A stretch of DNA of 64,000 bases from Stutzerimonas stutzeri RCH2 (GTDB lineage Bacteria; Pseudomonadota; Gammaproteobacteria; Pseudomonadales; Pseudomonadaceae), in assembly GCF_000327065.1 (NCBI RefSeq), contig NC_019936.1, positions 1,736,001 through 1,800,000 on the forward strand, in the 5' to 3' direction. The position numbers were made by a program, and so were the translations under genes. The notes under the pieces were generated by a model. That model saw only the letters and a program-made list of their open reading frames with translations, did not search any database and was not told where the DNA came from. How positions within the stretch are numbered: position 1 is the first letter of the stretch; every line of letters starts with the position of its first letter. Below are positions 49,078 to 58,249 of this stretch, in pieces.

Positions 49078-50093
49078 GTCTCACCATAGAAGCCAACCGT
49101 TCGTTGAAGTCGTTCAACACCTTCGCCGTTGATCAGCGCGCGCAGTATTTCGCCGCAGCGCATGGGGACGGTGATGTGCGCGATGCGCTTGCCCGTGCTC
49201 GCCAGCTTGATGTGCCACTGCTGCCCATCGGCGGGGGTAGCAACCTCTTGTTGACGCGTGACGTACCGGCGCTGGTGCTGCACATCGCCAGCCGCGGAAA
49301 GCGCATCGTCGAGGAGGCCACAGAGCAGGTACTGGTCGAGGCTGAAGCGGGGGAGCCGTGGCATCCGTTCGTGCTCTGGACGCTGGATCAGGGCTTGGTC
49401 GGGCTGGAAAATCTCAGTCTGATACCAGGGACGGTTGGCGCTTCCCCGATTCAGAACATCGGTGCATATGGTGTCGAAATAAAGGACGTTTTCGCCGGGC
49501 TCACCGCGTTGGATAGCCACACGGGCGAGCTCTGCGAATTCGCCCTTGAAGATTGCGCCTTCGGTTACCGCGACAGCCTGTTCAAGCAGCAGCCGGGTCG
49601 CTACCTGATTTTGCGCGTGCGCTTCGCGTTGCATCGCCAAGCGGCCTTGCATCTTGAATACGGCCCGATTCGCCAGCGTCTGGCGGAGCAGGGGCTCGTC
49701 GCGCCGACCGCGCAAGATGTCAGTCGAGCGGTTTGCGCCATCCGTAGTGAAAAATTGCCGGATCCGCAGCAGCTTGGCAACGCCGGTAGCTTCTTCAAGA
49801 ATCCTTTGGTCACGGCTGCCGTTGCGCGAGCGCTACGCGACCGCCATCCTGACCTGGTTGCCTATCCGCAGGGCGACGATAAGGTGAAGCTGGCGGCGGG
49901 CTGGCTGATCGAGAAATCCGGTTGGAAAGGGTTTCGTGAGGGTGATGTTGGCGTACATCGACTGCAGGCGCTGGTGCTCGTCAATTACGGTCGGGCCACT
50001 GGTGAGCAGTTGCTGCAGCTGGCGCGGCGAATCCAGGCCGACGTCCTCGAGCGTTTCGGTGTTGCGCTGGAAATCGAGCCGAACGTAATTTGA
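49074..50093 (+). CDS. murB: UDP-N-acetylenolpyruvoylglucosamine reductase
   Basis: 339 aa, type I MurB. It has NTFAVDQRAQYF, the FAD-binding LPIGGGSNLLL, and LIPGTVGASPIQNIGAYGVE; the catalytic serine is in GNAGSFFKNP. It makes UDP-MurNAc for peptidoglycan. The start is a GTG overlapping the phosphatase stop. It closes the comA-to-murB run of genes, which then reads toward the rne terminator. Confidence 0.95.
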   Translation: MSLTIEANRSLKSFNTFAVDQRAQYFAAAHGDGDVRDALARARQLDVPLLPIGGGSNLLLTRDVPALVLHIASRGKRIVEEATEQVLVEAEAGEPWHPFVLWTLDQGLVGLENLSLIPGTVGASPIQNIGAYGVEIKDVFAGLTALDSHTGELCEFALEDCAFGYRDSLFKQQPGRYLILRVRFALHRQAALHLEYGPIRQRLAEQGLVAPTAQDVSRAVCAIRSEKLPDPQQLGNAGSFFKNPLVTAAVARALRDRHPDLVAYPQGDDKVKLAAGWLIEKSGWKGFREGDVGVHRLQALVLVNYGRATGEQLLQLARRIQADVLERFGVALEIEPNVI

Positions 50094-50483
50094 ACTGCGC
50101 TCTCGGCTCGCCCTCGCGCTGGTCAGCCTCCGCAGTTTCGCTGTGTACAACGCACCCAGCTCTCGCCTGGGCTGCTGACCCCATGGCAGGGTAGGACGCT
50201 GCGTCTCTAGCCGTCCCAGCCCACCTTTATCGGTCTATCTTTGTGCTTGTCATGCCTTTAGTGAGGGTCGGTTCGGGCGTCGCTGGGACGCCGTGAAGCA
50301 CCCTTCGGTTTGCATAAGGCGTATCGCGAGCTCTCTATACTCGGCCCCTTTTACCTGATGACGGCGCGCTGAGCTGCGCAGTTAGGCTCGGATGGTTTGG
50401 TTGTCTTAATAAAGTGTCGGCGTGAGGCGGAACGCGCCCATAAAAAAGGGATGCCGAAGCATCCCTTTTTTTGCCATCAGTGC
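50094..50483. other. Intergenic region between murB and rne (no gene found)
   Basis: About 390 bp between two convergent genes, with no convincing coding frame. It contains a lone -10-like TATACT (50336-50341, plus strand) without a matching -35, a GGCGCGC..GCGC hairpin shortly after, and the strong terminator at its right end. A plus-strand transcript from about 50348 to the terminator would be ~125 nt, which is the only hint of a small RNA. Confidence 0.4.
50442..50472. terminator. Bidirectional intrinsic terminator for rne and murB
   Basis: Stem GGGATGC / GCATCCC (50448-50454, 50459-50465) with a 4-nt loop that is TTCG when read on the minus strand. A-run (50442-50447) and T-run (50466-50472) lie on either side. 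It serves rne on the minus strand, 12 bp after its stop, and can stop plus-strand reading from murB. Confidence 0.92.
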
Positions 50484-53400
50484 TTAGCCTTGTGGCTTCT
50501 CACGATTATCTGGCTCGTCGCCTTCAGCAGCTTTTTCCTCAGGGGCAGTTTGAGGTGCCTCCTCGGATACCGGTGCTTCTGGTTTTTCCTCGACTACTTC
50601 CGCTACTGGTTCCGTTACTGGCGTTTGCGCCTGCTGAGTGGGCTCGACAGTCGGACTGACCGATGGCTCTTCGCTGGCAAGTTGTTCAGCAGCAGGGGCG
50701 GACTCTACCACCTGCTCCGGCTGGGCATCGCTGGCTACTGGCTGCGCAATAGCTTCGGTCTGCGTTTCTTCAGCCGGTTCACTAGCAACGATTTCCGGGC
50801 TGGCCAGCGGCTGCGCGGCTGCGGCCTTGGCTTCGGCTTCAGCTGCTTCCTTGGCCAGGCGCTCGGCTTCGCGCTGACGGCGACGGACTTCGCGCGGATC
50901 GTTTGGTGCGCGGCCGCTAGGCGTCAATGCGGGTGCGGCAGCCGGTGCTGCTTCGGTTTTCTCGACAACTGGCTCGGAGGCTGGTTGCGGAGTTACGTCG
51001 GTCTGCACGGCAGGCACCTCGCTTGGTGCAACTTCGCCTGCTGCAACTTCGGTCGGTTGTACCGGAGCCTCGACTGCAGCTTCGACTACTGCAGGTTCCT
51101 CGGCAGCCGTGCGCTCGTCAGTAACCTCTGCAACAGCGGCCTGCTCGACGATGGTTGCGACGCCTTCGGTGCTGGTCTGGATCACGGCGTCATCGGCAAG
51201 CTTGACCTGCGGTGCGGCTTCGGTGTCGGTAGTGTTTGCGGCTAGCGCGGCTGCGGTTGCCGCAACAGCGATCTCCTCGGTCTTGACCGGTGCGTTGCTT
51301 TCGTCGACCTCGTCGATCTCGTTGCCGTTGGCATCGCGCTGGCGCTCGCGACGGTTGCTGCGGCGACGCTGGCCACGAGAGCGGCGGCGTGGACGCTCGC
51401 CATCGTTGCCTTCGGAAGCCTCGTTTGTATCTTGTGCGTCCTCGGCTTCGTTGGCGTCTTCGGTTTGCTGCAGCAGCTCGTCGGCGGCAGCGACAGCCTG
51501 CTGTTCGGCACGCGGCTTGCGCTCTTCACGTGGCGCGCGGGGCTGGCGCTCAACCTGCTCTTCTTCTGCTGCGGTTACCGGTGCTTCATCAATCGGCGCA
51601 CGCAGTTCGCGTTTACGCTCCTCGCGGGGCTTGCGCTCTTCACGCGGAGCTCGCTCGCGGCGCGGTTGGGCCTCGGTGGCTTCAACTTGCTCGCGTGGTT
51701 TGCGCTCCTCGCGCGGCGGGCGTGGCTGGCGCTCTTCCCGTGGCTGGCGGTCATCACGCGGCTGACGCTCTTCGCGGGGTTGCCGTTCTTCGCGCGGCTG
51801 ACGCTCCTCACGCGGCTTGCGCTCTTCGTCACGGCCACCGCGTGAATCACGGCGGCGGTTCTGCTGCCGTCCACTGCGGCGCTCGTCGTTGCGCTGCGGC
51901 CGGGGAGAGGCAGGCTTCTTCTCCACTTCGGCAGCGGCTTGCGGCTCTTTCGCCTCGCCTGCGAACAATCCGACCAGGGATTTGATCAGGCCTTTGAACA
52001 GACTTGGCTCTTGTGCCGGGGCGGCGGCGGGTGCTTCGGCTGGAGCTGCGGCGGCTGCTGGTGCTGGTGCAGTGCGCTGCGGTGCGGTCTTGACGGCCGC
52101 TTCCTGGCGAACAAGGGTGCGAGTGGAACTGACCGGCTGCGCTTCCTCGGCTTCGGTCTGGCTCATCTCGTAGCTTGCCTGGCCGGCCAGAATCTCTGGG
52201 CTGTCGTCACGCAGACGCTGTACTTCGAAGTGCGGCGTTTCCAGATGGTCATCCGGCAGGATGAAGATGCGCGCGCGAGTGCGCAGTTCGATCTTGGTGA
52301 TCGCGTTGCGCTTCTCGTTGAGCAGGAAAGCGGCGACCTGGAACGGCACGCGGGCGCGAACCTCGGCGGTACGGTCTTTCAGCGCTTCTTCTTCGATCAG
52401 GCGCAGAATAGCCAGCGACAGCGATTCCACGTCGCGGATGATGCCTTGGCCATTACAGCGCGGGCAGACGATGCCGCTGGTCTCGCCAAGGGATGGACGC
52501 AGACGCTGGCGGGACATTTCCAGCAGGCCGAAGCGTGAGATGCGACCGACCTGGATGCGTGCGCGGTCGGCTTCAAGCGCTTCGCGCATCTTTTCTTCAA
52601 CGGCGCGCTGGTTCTTGGCTGGCGTCATGTCGATGAAGTCGATGACGATCAGGCCGCCGATGTCGCGCAGGCGCAGCTGACGGGCGATTTCTTCCGCCGC
52701 TTCCAGGTTGGTCTGCAGCGCGGTTTCTTCGATATCGCCGCCCTTGGTGGCGCGCGCAGAGTTGATGTCGATGGACACCAGAGCTTCGGTCGGATCGATG
52801 ACGATCGAGCCGCCGGAGGGCAACTTCACTTCACGCTGGAAGGCTGTCTCAATCTGGCTTTCGATCTGGAAACGGTTGAACAGCGGAACGGAGTCTTCAT
52901 ACAGCTTGATCTTGCTGGCGTACTGCGGCATGACCTGCTGGATGAAGCTCAGTGCTTCGTCCTGGGCCTCCACGCTGTCGATCAGTACTTCACCGATGTC
53001 CTGGCGCAGATAGTCGCGGATTGCGCGGATGATGACGTTGGATTCCTGGTAGATCAGGAACGGTGCGGCGCGATCCTTGGACGCATCCTTGACTGCGGTC
53101 CAAAGTTGCAGCAGATAGTCGAGGTCGCATTGCAGCTCTTCGCTGGAGCGGCCCAGGCCGGCGGTGCGCACGATGAGGCCCATGTCGGCAGGGATATCGA
53201 GGCCATTCAGGGCTTCGCGCAGTTCGTTGCGTTCTTCGCCTTCGATGCGGCGCGAAATGCCGCCGGCGCGCGGATTGTTCGGCATCAGCACCAGGTAACG
53301 CCCGGCGAGGCTGATGAAGGTGGTCAGTGCGGCGCCTTTGTTACCGCGCTCTTCCTTTTCGACCTGGACGATGACTTCCTGGCCTTCGCGCAGGACGTCT

Positions 53401-53666
53401 TTGATGTTCACGCGGCCTTCAGGCGATTTGCTGAAGTACTCGCGGGAGATTTCCTTGAGGGGGAGGAAGCCGTGGCGCTCGGCGCCGAAATCGACAAAGG
53501 CGGCTTCGAGGCTTGGCTCTACGCGGGTGATCTTGCCTTTGTAGATATTGGCTTTCTTCTGTTCGCGGGCGCCCGATTCGATGTCCAGATCGAACAAGCG
53601 TTGGCCGTCGACCAGTGCGACACGCAACTCTTCAGGCTGAGTTGCGTTAATTAGCATTCTTTTCAT
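50484..53666 (-). CDS. rne: Ribonuclease E
   Basis: 1060 aa. S1 domain (about 35-125), catalytic aspartates Asp300 (VSIDINSA) and Asp343 (IVIDFIDM), and the zinc-link CPRC (401-404) all align with E. coli with an offset of three. The C-terminal half is disordered: a membrane-binding helix ([16 protein letters not shown], 555-570), an Arg/Glu repeat tract (613-690), a second Arg-rich block (about 760-785), and a long acidic Ala/Glu/Pro/Val tail. It is the main mRNA-decay endonuclease and degradosome scaffold. The ATG giving [20 protein letters not shown] is the family start. Confidence 0.97.
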   Translation of the reverse strand: MKRMLINATQPEELRVALVDGQRLFDLDIESGAREQKKANIYKGKITRVEPSLEAAFVDFGAERHGFLPLKEISREYFSKSPEGRVNIKDVLREGQEVIVQVEKEERGNKGAALTTFISLAGRYLVLMPNNPRAGGISRRIEGEERNELREALNGLDIPADMGLIVRTAGLGRSSEELQCDLDYLLQLWTAVKDASKDRAAPFLIYQESNVIIRAIRDYLRQDIGEVLIDSVEAQDEALSFIQQVMPQYASKIKLYEDSVPLFNRFQIESQIETAFQREVKLPSGGSIVIDPTEALVSIDINSARATKGGDIEETALQTNLEAAEEIARQLRLRDIGGLIVIDFIDMTPAKNQRAVEEKMREALEADRARIQVGRISRFGLLEMSRQRLRPSLGETSGIVCPRCNGQGIIRDVESLSLAILRLIEEEALKDRTAEVRARVPFQVAAFLLNEKRNAITKIELRTRARIFILPDDHLETPHFEVQRLRDDSPEILAGQASYEMSQTEAEEAQPVSSTRTLVRQEAAVKTAPQRTAPAPAAAAAPAEAPAAAPAQEPSLFKGLIKSLVGLFAGEAKEPQAAAEVEKKPASPRPQRNDERRSGRQQNRRRDSRGGRDEERKPREERQPREERQPREERQPRDDRQPREERQPRPPREERKPREQVEATEAQPRRERAPREERKPREERKRELRAPIDEAPVTAAEEEQVERQPRAPREERKPRAEQQAVAAADELLQQTEDANEAEDAQDTNEASEGNDGERPRRRSRGQRRRSNRRERQRDANGNEIDEVDESNAPVKTEEIAVAATAAALAANTTDTEAAPQVKLADDAVIQTSTEGVATIVEQAAVAEVTDERTAAEEPAVVEAAVEAPVQPTEVAAGEVAPSEVPAVQTDVTPQPASEPVVEKTEAAPAAAPALTPSGRAPNDPREVRRRQREAERLAKEAAEAEAKAAAAQPLASPEIVASEPAEETQTEAIAQPVASDAQPEQVVESAPAAEQLASEEPSVSPTVEPTQQAQTPVTEPVAEVVEEKPEAPVSEEAPQTAPEEKAAEGDEPDNREKPQG
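51597..51830 (-). repeat. Tandem coding repeat in the rne C-terminal region
   Basis: Codons for residues about 613-690 of RNase E repeat a short unit of the form REERQP / REERKP, at least six times in close succession with small changes (RDDRQP). The strand opposite it lacks stops, which produces false hydrophobic ORFs. Such repeats can change copy number between strains. Confidence 0.8.
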
Positions 53667-54169
53667 GTAGTACCGTCGGTTTCCGTGGCATCCGGAAACG
53701 GCGTTCGGCACACACGACTCTCGCGGTCGGTGTCAGGTGAGTCAGGAATGGTTGTAAGGCACTCCAGTGTCCAGCGATGTGCGGCCAGATGGGCCGGCGT
53801 CGCGACGACGTCTCCTGCTTACTGTCGGAACAGAAGCAATGGTTCGGGAGGAGGAATCAGGCATCGGTAGCGGACGGAATGAAGCGTCTGTGAAAGCCTT
53901 TGCTACGCAATCCGATGCTGTGCATCTCCACCCAACACGCATACTTTGAAAATCGGGTGCCGCTCGCAGAATCCGGGGAGCGGTTGTCGATTATCGCGAT
54001 TCCCCAAACGGGGGCACGCATCATGTCTTCAAGGCTTGTTTCGCAACTTCACCGCTACTTGAGGGAAGCTCCGTCGGACGGCCTCACGTCCTAGAACAGA
54101 TTTTTTGCCGGCTCGGGTTGGCGATATCGCTGGCATCCCGGGGCCTGTCCGCTTTTGGCGGCGTTCGCG
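53667..54169 (-). promoter_or_regulatory. Long 5' leader of rne
   Basis: About 500 nt between the predicted transcription start (about 54163) and the rne ATG, with no convincing gene. It includes short hairpins such as CCCC-AAAC-GGGG (54002-54013). In E. coli a ~360-nt rne leader lets RNase E cut its own mRNA and so regulate itself; the same is inferred here from length and position. Confidence 0.6.
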
Positions 54170-54198
54170 ACTATAACAGCAATGTTTAAGTGCTTCAA
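54170..54198 (-). promoter_or_regulatory. Predicted sigma-70 promoter of rne
   Basis: Minus strand: TTGAAG (54198-54193), 17-bp spacer, TATAGT (54175-54170). Good match and ideal spacing. It is divergent from, and only a few bases away from, the rluC promoter. Confidence 0.7.
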
Positions 54199-54210
54199 AT
54201 CCATGAAAAT

Positions 54211-54219
54211 TGCTATGAT
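54211..54219 (+). promoter_or_regulatory. Extended -10 promoter of rluC, giving a leaderless mRNA
   Basis: TGCTATGAT is an extended -10 element (TG, one base, then TATGAT at 54214-54219). No clear -35 is present. Transcription would begin at about 54226, which is the A of the rluC ATG. No ribosome site precedes the ATG, in keeping with a leaderless start. Confidence 0.55.
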
Positions 54220-54225
54220 GCCCCG

Positions 54226-55179
54226 ATGACCAATACCCCCTCCCAGACCTCCGGTGTGCAAATACTTGAGGTCGCGCCGGAACTCGCCGGCCAGCGAATC
54301 GACAATTTTCTCCGTAACCAGCTCAAAGGCGTGCCCAAGACGCTGATCTACCGCATCCTGCGCAAGGGTGAAGTACGGGTGAACAAGGGCCGCATCAAGC
54401 CGGAGTACAAACTGCAAGCCGGCGATCTGGTGCGTGTGCCGCCGCTGCGGCTGGCTGAGCGTGACGAGCCTGAGCCGCTGGCTCAGGGGCTGCTGGAGAG
54501 GCTCGATAAGGCCATTGTCTATGAGGACAAGGCGCTCATCGTGCTGAACAAGCCGGCCGGCATAGCAGTACACGGCGGCAGCGGGCTCAGCTACGGCGTT
54601 ATCGAAGCCTTACGGCAATTGCGACCCGATGCCAAGGAACTCGAGTTGGTGCATCGATTGGATCGCGATACGTCCGGCTTGCTGATGGTCGCCAAGAAAC
54701 GCAGCATGTTGCGGCACTTGCATCAGGCTCTGCGTGGTGATGGTGTCGACAAGCGCTACATGGCACTCGTCCGCGGGCGGTGGGAGACATCCAAGAAGCA
54801 GGTCAATGCACCGCTGTTGAAGAATACGCTGCGCTCCGGTGAGCGGATGGTCGAGGTGACTGAGGATGGCAAGGAGGCGCTGACGCTGTTTCACGTACTT
54901 CGTCGCTTCGGAGAGTTCGCAACGCTGGTCGAGGCCAAACCTGTAACCGGGCGCACTCACCAGATTCGGGTGCATGCGCGCCACGCAGGGCACAGCATTG
55001 CGGGAGACAGCAAGTACGGGGACGAAGAATTCACTCGCGAAATTCGCGAGCTGGGCGGCAAGCGTTTGTTCCTCCATGCATATGCCTTGAGGGTTCCGTT
55101 GCCGGATGGGGGTGAGTTGTCGCTAGAGGCGCCGGTCGACGAAATGTGGGCGCGAACGCTGGAGCGTCTCGGTGAGTAA
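54226..55179 (+). CDS. rluC: 23S rRNA pseudouridine synthase RluC (955/2504/2580)
   Basis: 317 aa. N-terminal S4 domain (about 15-80; [20 protein letters not shown]), then the RluA-type catalytic domain with [15 protein letters not shown], whose Asp in RLDRDTSG is the catalytic residue, and [10 protein letters not shown]. It makes three pseudouridines in 23S rRNA. The ATG giving [10 protein letters not shown] is used; a GTG 12 codons earlier (54190) would lie upstream of the predicted -10. Divergent from rne, as in E. coli and PAO1. Its 3' end overlaps the next gene. Confidence 0.94.
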   Translation: MTNTPSQTSGVQILEVAPELAGQRIDNFLRNQLKGVPKTLIYRILRKGEVRVNKGRIKPEYKLQAGDLVRVPPLRLAERDEPEPLAQGLLERLDKAIVYEDKALIVLNKPAGIAVHGGSGLSYGVIEALRQLRPDAKELELVHRLDRDTSGLLMVAKKRSMLRHLHQALRGDGVDKRYMALVRGRWETSKKQVNAPLLKNTLRSGERMVEVTEDGKEALTLFHVLRRFGEFATLVEAKPVTGRTHQIRVHARHAGHSIAGDSKYGDEEFTREIRELGGKRLFLHAYALRVPLPDGGELSLEAPVDEMWARTLERLGE

Positions 55180-55858
55180 GTATCAGGTCCTGATATTCGA
55201 TTGGGATGGCACGCTGGTCGATTCAATTGGCCGTATCGTCGAGTCCATACATGTTGCTGCTCGCAGTTGTGGGCTACCGCAAGTCGACGACGACCTGGTC
55301 AAAGGCATCATCGGGTTGGCTCTTCCCGAGGCTATTACGGAGCTGTACCCGGAACGGGGCGATATCGGGCTAATCGACGATTTTCGCCATTTCTACAGCG
55401 AACACTATCTTGCCCTGGAAGCTCAGCCTTCGGCGCTGTATCCGGGCGTTGCCAGGGCGCTGTCGGAATTTCGAGATTCAGGGTATTTGCTTGCGGTTGC
55501 GACCGGCAAAGGGCGGCGGGGTCTGGATCGCGTTTTGGCCGGGCAGGGCTGGGAGGAGTTCTTCGATATCACCCGCTGCGCGGACGAGACGGCGAGCAAG
55601 CCCGATCCCTTGATGATTCAAGAGATTCTCGCTCATTGCGGTGCTCGTCCGGAGCAGGCCCTGATGGTCGGTGATTCGATATTCGATCTACAGATGGCGC
55701 GGCGAGCCGGAGTGGACAGTGTGGCGGTCGCCTATGGTGCGCAACCGCTGCATATCCTGCGGCGGCATGAGCCTCGCGCTGTGATCAATCACTTTTCGGA
55801 GCTCGGCAGTTGGCTGCGCTCCGCGGCTGGTACTGAGGTGCATGTAAATGTCGGATGA
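55172..55858 (+). CDS. HAD-IA family hydrolase (phosphoglycolate phosphatase-like)
   Basis: 228 aa. HAD motif I is DWDGTLVDS (both catalytic Asp), motif II is in [11 protein letters not shown], the lysine is in [10 protein letters not shown] and motif IV is [14 protein letters not shown]. The substrate is unknown; the family includes phosphoglycolate and pyrophosphate phosphatases. A GTG start overlaps rluC by 8 bp with GGAG upstream. It overlaps the next gene by 11 bp. The PAO1 counterpart is PA2974. Confidence 0.88.
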   Translation: MSKYQVLIFDWDGTLVDSIGRIVESIHVAARSCGLPQVDDDLVKGIIGLALPEAITELYPERGDIGLIDDFRHFYSEHYLALEAQPSALYPGVARALSEFRDSGYLLAVATGKGRRGLDRVLAGQGWEEFFDITRCADETASKPDPLMIQEILAHCGARPEQALMVGDSIFDLQMARRAGVDSVAVAYGAQPLHILRRHEPRAVINHFSELGSWLRSAAGTEVHVNVG

Positions 55859-56831
55859 GTGGAAGGCTCCGGTGGACGAATCCAAGGAAGATCGCAATAG
55901 CTGGAAGCTGCTGGAAAAGACGCTGCTTGCGGGGGTTCAGGAGCAGCGGCGCGCCAGGCGCTGGGGCATATTCTTCAAGCTGCTGACATTTGTATATCTG
56001 TTCGGCGCACTGGCCTTGTTTTCGCCGGCCTTGCAGTTCGGTAAAAGCAAGGGGGCGCAGGAAAGCCATACGGCTGTAATCAACGTGCGCGGAATGATCG
56101 CGGATGAAGAGTCTGCCAGTGCCGACAATATAGTCGGCGCCTTGCGGGCCGCTTTCGAAAATGCCAACACCAAGGGTGTGGTGCTGCGCATCAACAGTCC
56201 TGGCGGCAGTCCCGTCCAGTCAGGCTATATCTATGACGAGATCCGGCGTTTGCGCGGTGAGTATCCGGCGATCAAGGTTTATGCGGTGATCACCGACCTG
56301 GGTGCGTCGGGTGCTTATTATATTGCCAGCGCGGCGGATGAGATCTATGCGGACAAATCCAGTCTGGTGGGATCGATCGGCGTGACTGCTGCCACTTTCG
56401 GCTTCGTCGATACGATGGCCAAATTGGGAGTCGAGCGCCGGGTTTATACAGCTGGAGAACACAAGGCGTTCCTTGATCCTTTCCAGCCAGAAAAGCCCGA
56501 GGAGAGCCAGTTCTGGCGTGGCGTGCTCGCCACCACTCATCAGCAGTTCATTGAGGCCGTCAAGCGTGGGCGTGGTGATCGTCTCCAGGATGCTCAGCAT
56601 CCCGAGCTTTTCTCCGGGCTCGTCTGGTCCGGAGAGCAGGCCTTGGAGCTGGGGCTTATCGATGGTCTGGGTAGCACTGCTCATGTGGCTCGCGAAGTGA
56701 TTGGCGAGCCGGAGATGGTCGATTTCACGATCAAGGAGTCGCCGCTCGATCGCTTCACCAAGAAGCTGGGCGCTGGTGTTGCTGAGCGGCTGGCAATCCT
56801 GGTTGGATTGCAGGGGCCGGCTCTGCGGTAG
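55848..56831 (+). CDS. sppA: S49 family signal peptide peptidase (SppA-like)
   Basis: A 327-aa S49 protease with one N-terminal membrane segment (about 43-62). The catalytic serine is in DLGASGAYYIASAADEIYAD and the catalytic lysine in the DKSSLVGSIGV segment that follows; RINSPGGSPVQSG precedes them. It is the short form, about half of E. coli SppA. It degrades leftover signal peptides in the inner membrane. It overlaps the HAD gene by 11 bp, so rluC, HAD and sppA form one operon. Confidence 0.92.
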   Translation: MSDEWKAPVDESKEDRNSWKLLEKTLLAGVQEQRRARRWGIFFKLLTFVYLFGALALFSPALQFGKSKGAQESHTAVINVRGMIADEESASADNIVGALRAAFENANTKGVVLRINSPGGSPVQSGYIYDEIRRLRGEYPAIKVYAVITDLGASGAYYIASAADEIYADKSSLVGSIGVTAATFGFVDTMAKLGVERRVYTAGEHKAFLDPFQPEKPEESQFWRGVLATTHQQFIEAVKRGRGDRLQDAQHPELFSGLVWSGEQALELGLIDGLGSTAHVAREVIGEPEMVDFTIKESPLDRFTKKLGAGVAERLAILVGLQGPALR

Positions 56832-56841
56832 TGCGCCCGCT

Positions 56842-57420
56842 TCACGGGACTTCGACGCCTGCGTTCAGAAGCATGTCCACCAGCTGAATCAGTGGCAGAC
56901 CCACCAGGCTGGTGACGTCTTCGCCTTCGGTGGTGCGGAACAGGCTGATGCCCAGTCCCTCGGCCTTGAAGCTTCCGGCACAATCGTAGGGTTGTTCTGT
57001 TTGCAGGTAGCGCTCGATTCGCGCTTCATCCAATGACCGAAAATGCACGGTGAACGGCACGCATGCCACCTGCAATCTACCGTTCATGCTGTCCAGCAGT
57101 GCCAGGCCGGTAAGAAATCTGACGCTGCCCCCACTGGCGGCTAGCAGCTGCTGCTTGGCTCGTTCGAACGTATGTGGTTTTCCGATTATCTCTTGATTCA
57201 GTACCGCCACCTGATCTGAGCCGATGATCAGGCTATCTGGGTAGCGATCGGATAGGGCGTGGGCCTTGCACTCGGCGAGTCGGCGCACGAGGTGTTCTGC
57301 GGTCTCGCCGGGGAAGGCGGTTTCGTCGATTTCCGGCGCACAACTGTCGAAAGGCAGTCGTAGGCGGGATAGTAGCTCCTGACGATACCGTGAGCTGGAT
57401 GCGAGCAGTAGGTGGCGCAT
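56842..57420 (-). CDS. Maf/YceF-type nucleotide pyrophosphatase (7-methyl-GTP type)
   Basis: 192 aa starting MRHLLLASSSRYRQELLSRL, with the acidic motif EIDETAFPGE and IIGSDQVAVL. It matches the YceF subgroup, which hydrolyses 7-methyl-GTP and so cleans damaged nucleotides. AGGAGG lies just before the ATG, overlapping a CTATATATAG palindrome. It is convergent with sppA (10 bp apart) and divergent from the yceD operon. Confidence 0.92.
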   Translation of the reverse strand: MRHLLLASSSRYRQELLSRLRLPFDSCAPEIDETAFPGETAEHLVRRLAECKAHALSDRYPDSLIIGSDQVAVLNQEIIGKPHTFERAKQQLLAASGGSVRFLTGLALLDSMNGRLQVACVPFTVHFRSLDEARIERYLQTEQPYDCAGSFKAEGLGISLFRTTEGEDVTSLVGLPLIQLVDMLLNAGVEVP

Positions 57421-57485
57421 GATTCCCTCCTATATATAGGTAGAAAGATTCTATGCGCTGTGTCGTGAACGCGCGCGGAATTCCT

Positions 57486-57514
57486 TTGACAGGTCGCAGG
57501 TGCGTCCCTAGAAT
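57486..57514 (+). promoter_or_regulatory. Strong sigma-70 promoter of the yceD-rpmF-fab cluster
   Basis: TTGACA (57486-57491), a 17-bp spacer and TAGAAT (57509-57514), close to perfect consensus. The yceD ATG begins only 10 bp after the -10, so the mRNA has at most a few leader bases and no room for a ribosome site. Confidence 0.82.
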
Positions 57515-57523
57515 GCCGCGCTT

Positions 57524-58051
57524 ATGTTGAAAGGACCGATACCTCCGCACGTTGATCCGCGTAAGCTCGCTGACCGAGCGGCCACCCTTGCCGGTGAGCT
57601 GCCATTGTCACGGCTCAAGCGGCTCACTGATCCTCTTGAAGGTGATCAGGGTGCGGTGCGCGCCAGTTTTACTTTCGGGCGTGATGAACAGCGTACTGCG
57701 GTTATCCACAGTGAGCTCGATGTTGAAGTCAAGATGATTTGCCAGCGCTGTCTGGAGCCGGTTGTTCTGCCGATTCACAGTGAATGCGATTATGCCGTTG
57801 TGAATGAAGGGGCGAGCAGCCAGCACCTGCCTAAAGGGTATGACGTGCTGGAAGTGGGAGAGGATCCTCTGGATCTGCTGGCGCTGGTCGAAGACGAGCT
57901 GTTGCTCGCTCTGCCGATTGTTCCACTCCATGCCCCTGAAATTTGCCAGCCGCCGGTTGGGCCAGATGAGCCTGAGCCGAGTGAGGACGAGGTAACGCGG
58001 TCCAACCCGTTCAGCGTACTGGCGCAGTTAAAGCGTGACCCAAACGTTTAG
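57524..58051 (+). CDS. yceD: DUF177 / YceD family protein
   Basis: 175 aa beginning MLKGPIPPHVDPRKLADRA. A CQRCLEPV motif (C-x2-C) is in the middle and a conserved acidic region follows (VEDELLLALPIVPLHA), ending in NPFSVLAQLKRD. This is YceD/DUF177, found with rpmF across bacteria and linked to 23S rRNA accumulation. No ribosome site precedes the ATG, and the promoter puts the transcription start almost on it. rpmF follows after 12 bp. Confidence 0.9.
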   Translation: MLKGPIPPHVDPRKLADRAATLAGELPLSRLKRLTDPLEGDQGAVRASFTFGRDEQRTAVIHSELDVEVKMICQRCLEPVVLPIHSECDYAVVNEGASSQHLPKGYDVLEVGEDPLDLLALVEDELLLALPIVPLHAPEICQPPVGPDEPEPSEDEVTRSNPFSVLAQLKRDPNV

Positions 58052-58063
58052 GAGTTGATCCAA

Positions 58064-58246
58064 ATGGCTGTTCAGCAGAACAAAAAATCCCGTTCCGCCC
58101 GTGACATGCGTCGTTCGCATGACGCTCTCGTGCCGAACGCTCTGTCCGTGGAAAAGAGCACCGGTGAAGTTCACCTGCGTCACCACGTTTCCCCGGATGG
58201 TTTCTACCGTGGTCGCAAGGTGATCGACAAGGGCGCTGACGAGTAA
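58064..58246 (+). CDS. rpmF: 50S ribosomal protein L32
   Basis: 60 aa: [20 protein letters not shown], then the ending [14 protein letters not shown]. This is the non-zinc-ribbon part typical of proteobacterial L32. A clean AGGAG precedes the ATG at 58064. It lies between yceD and plsX, the widely conserved order that ties ribosome and fatty acid synthesis. Confidence 0.96.
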   Translation: MAVQQNKKSRSARDMRRSHDALVPNALSVEKSTGEVHLRHHVSPDGFYRGRKVIDKGADE

Positions 58247-58249
58247 TCC

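Noticed and set aside
50397..51985. Overlapping plus-strand frames with hydrophobic or serine-rich products
   Set aside because: They arise because the Arg/Glu/Ala repeat codons of rne contain no stops when read backward. The apparent hydrophobic protein is an artefact of the repeat.
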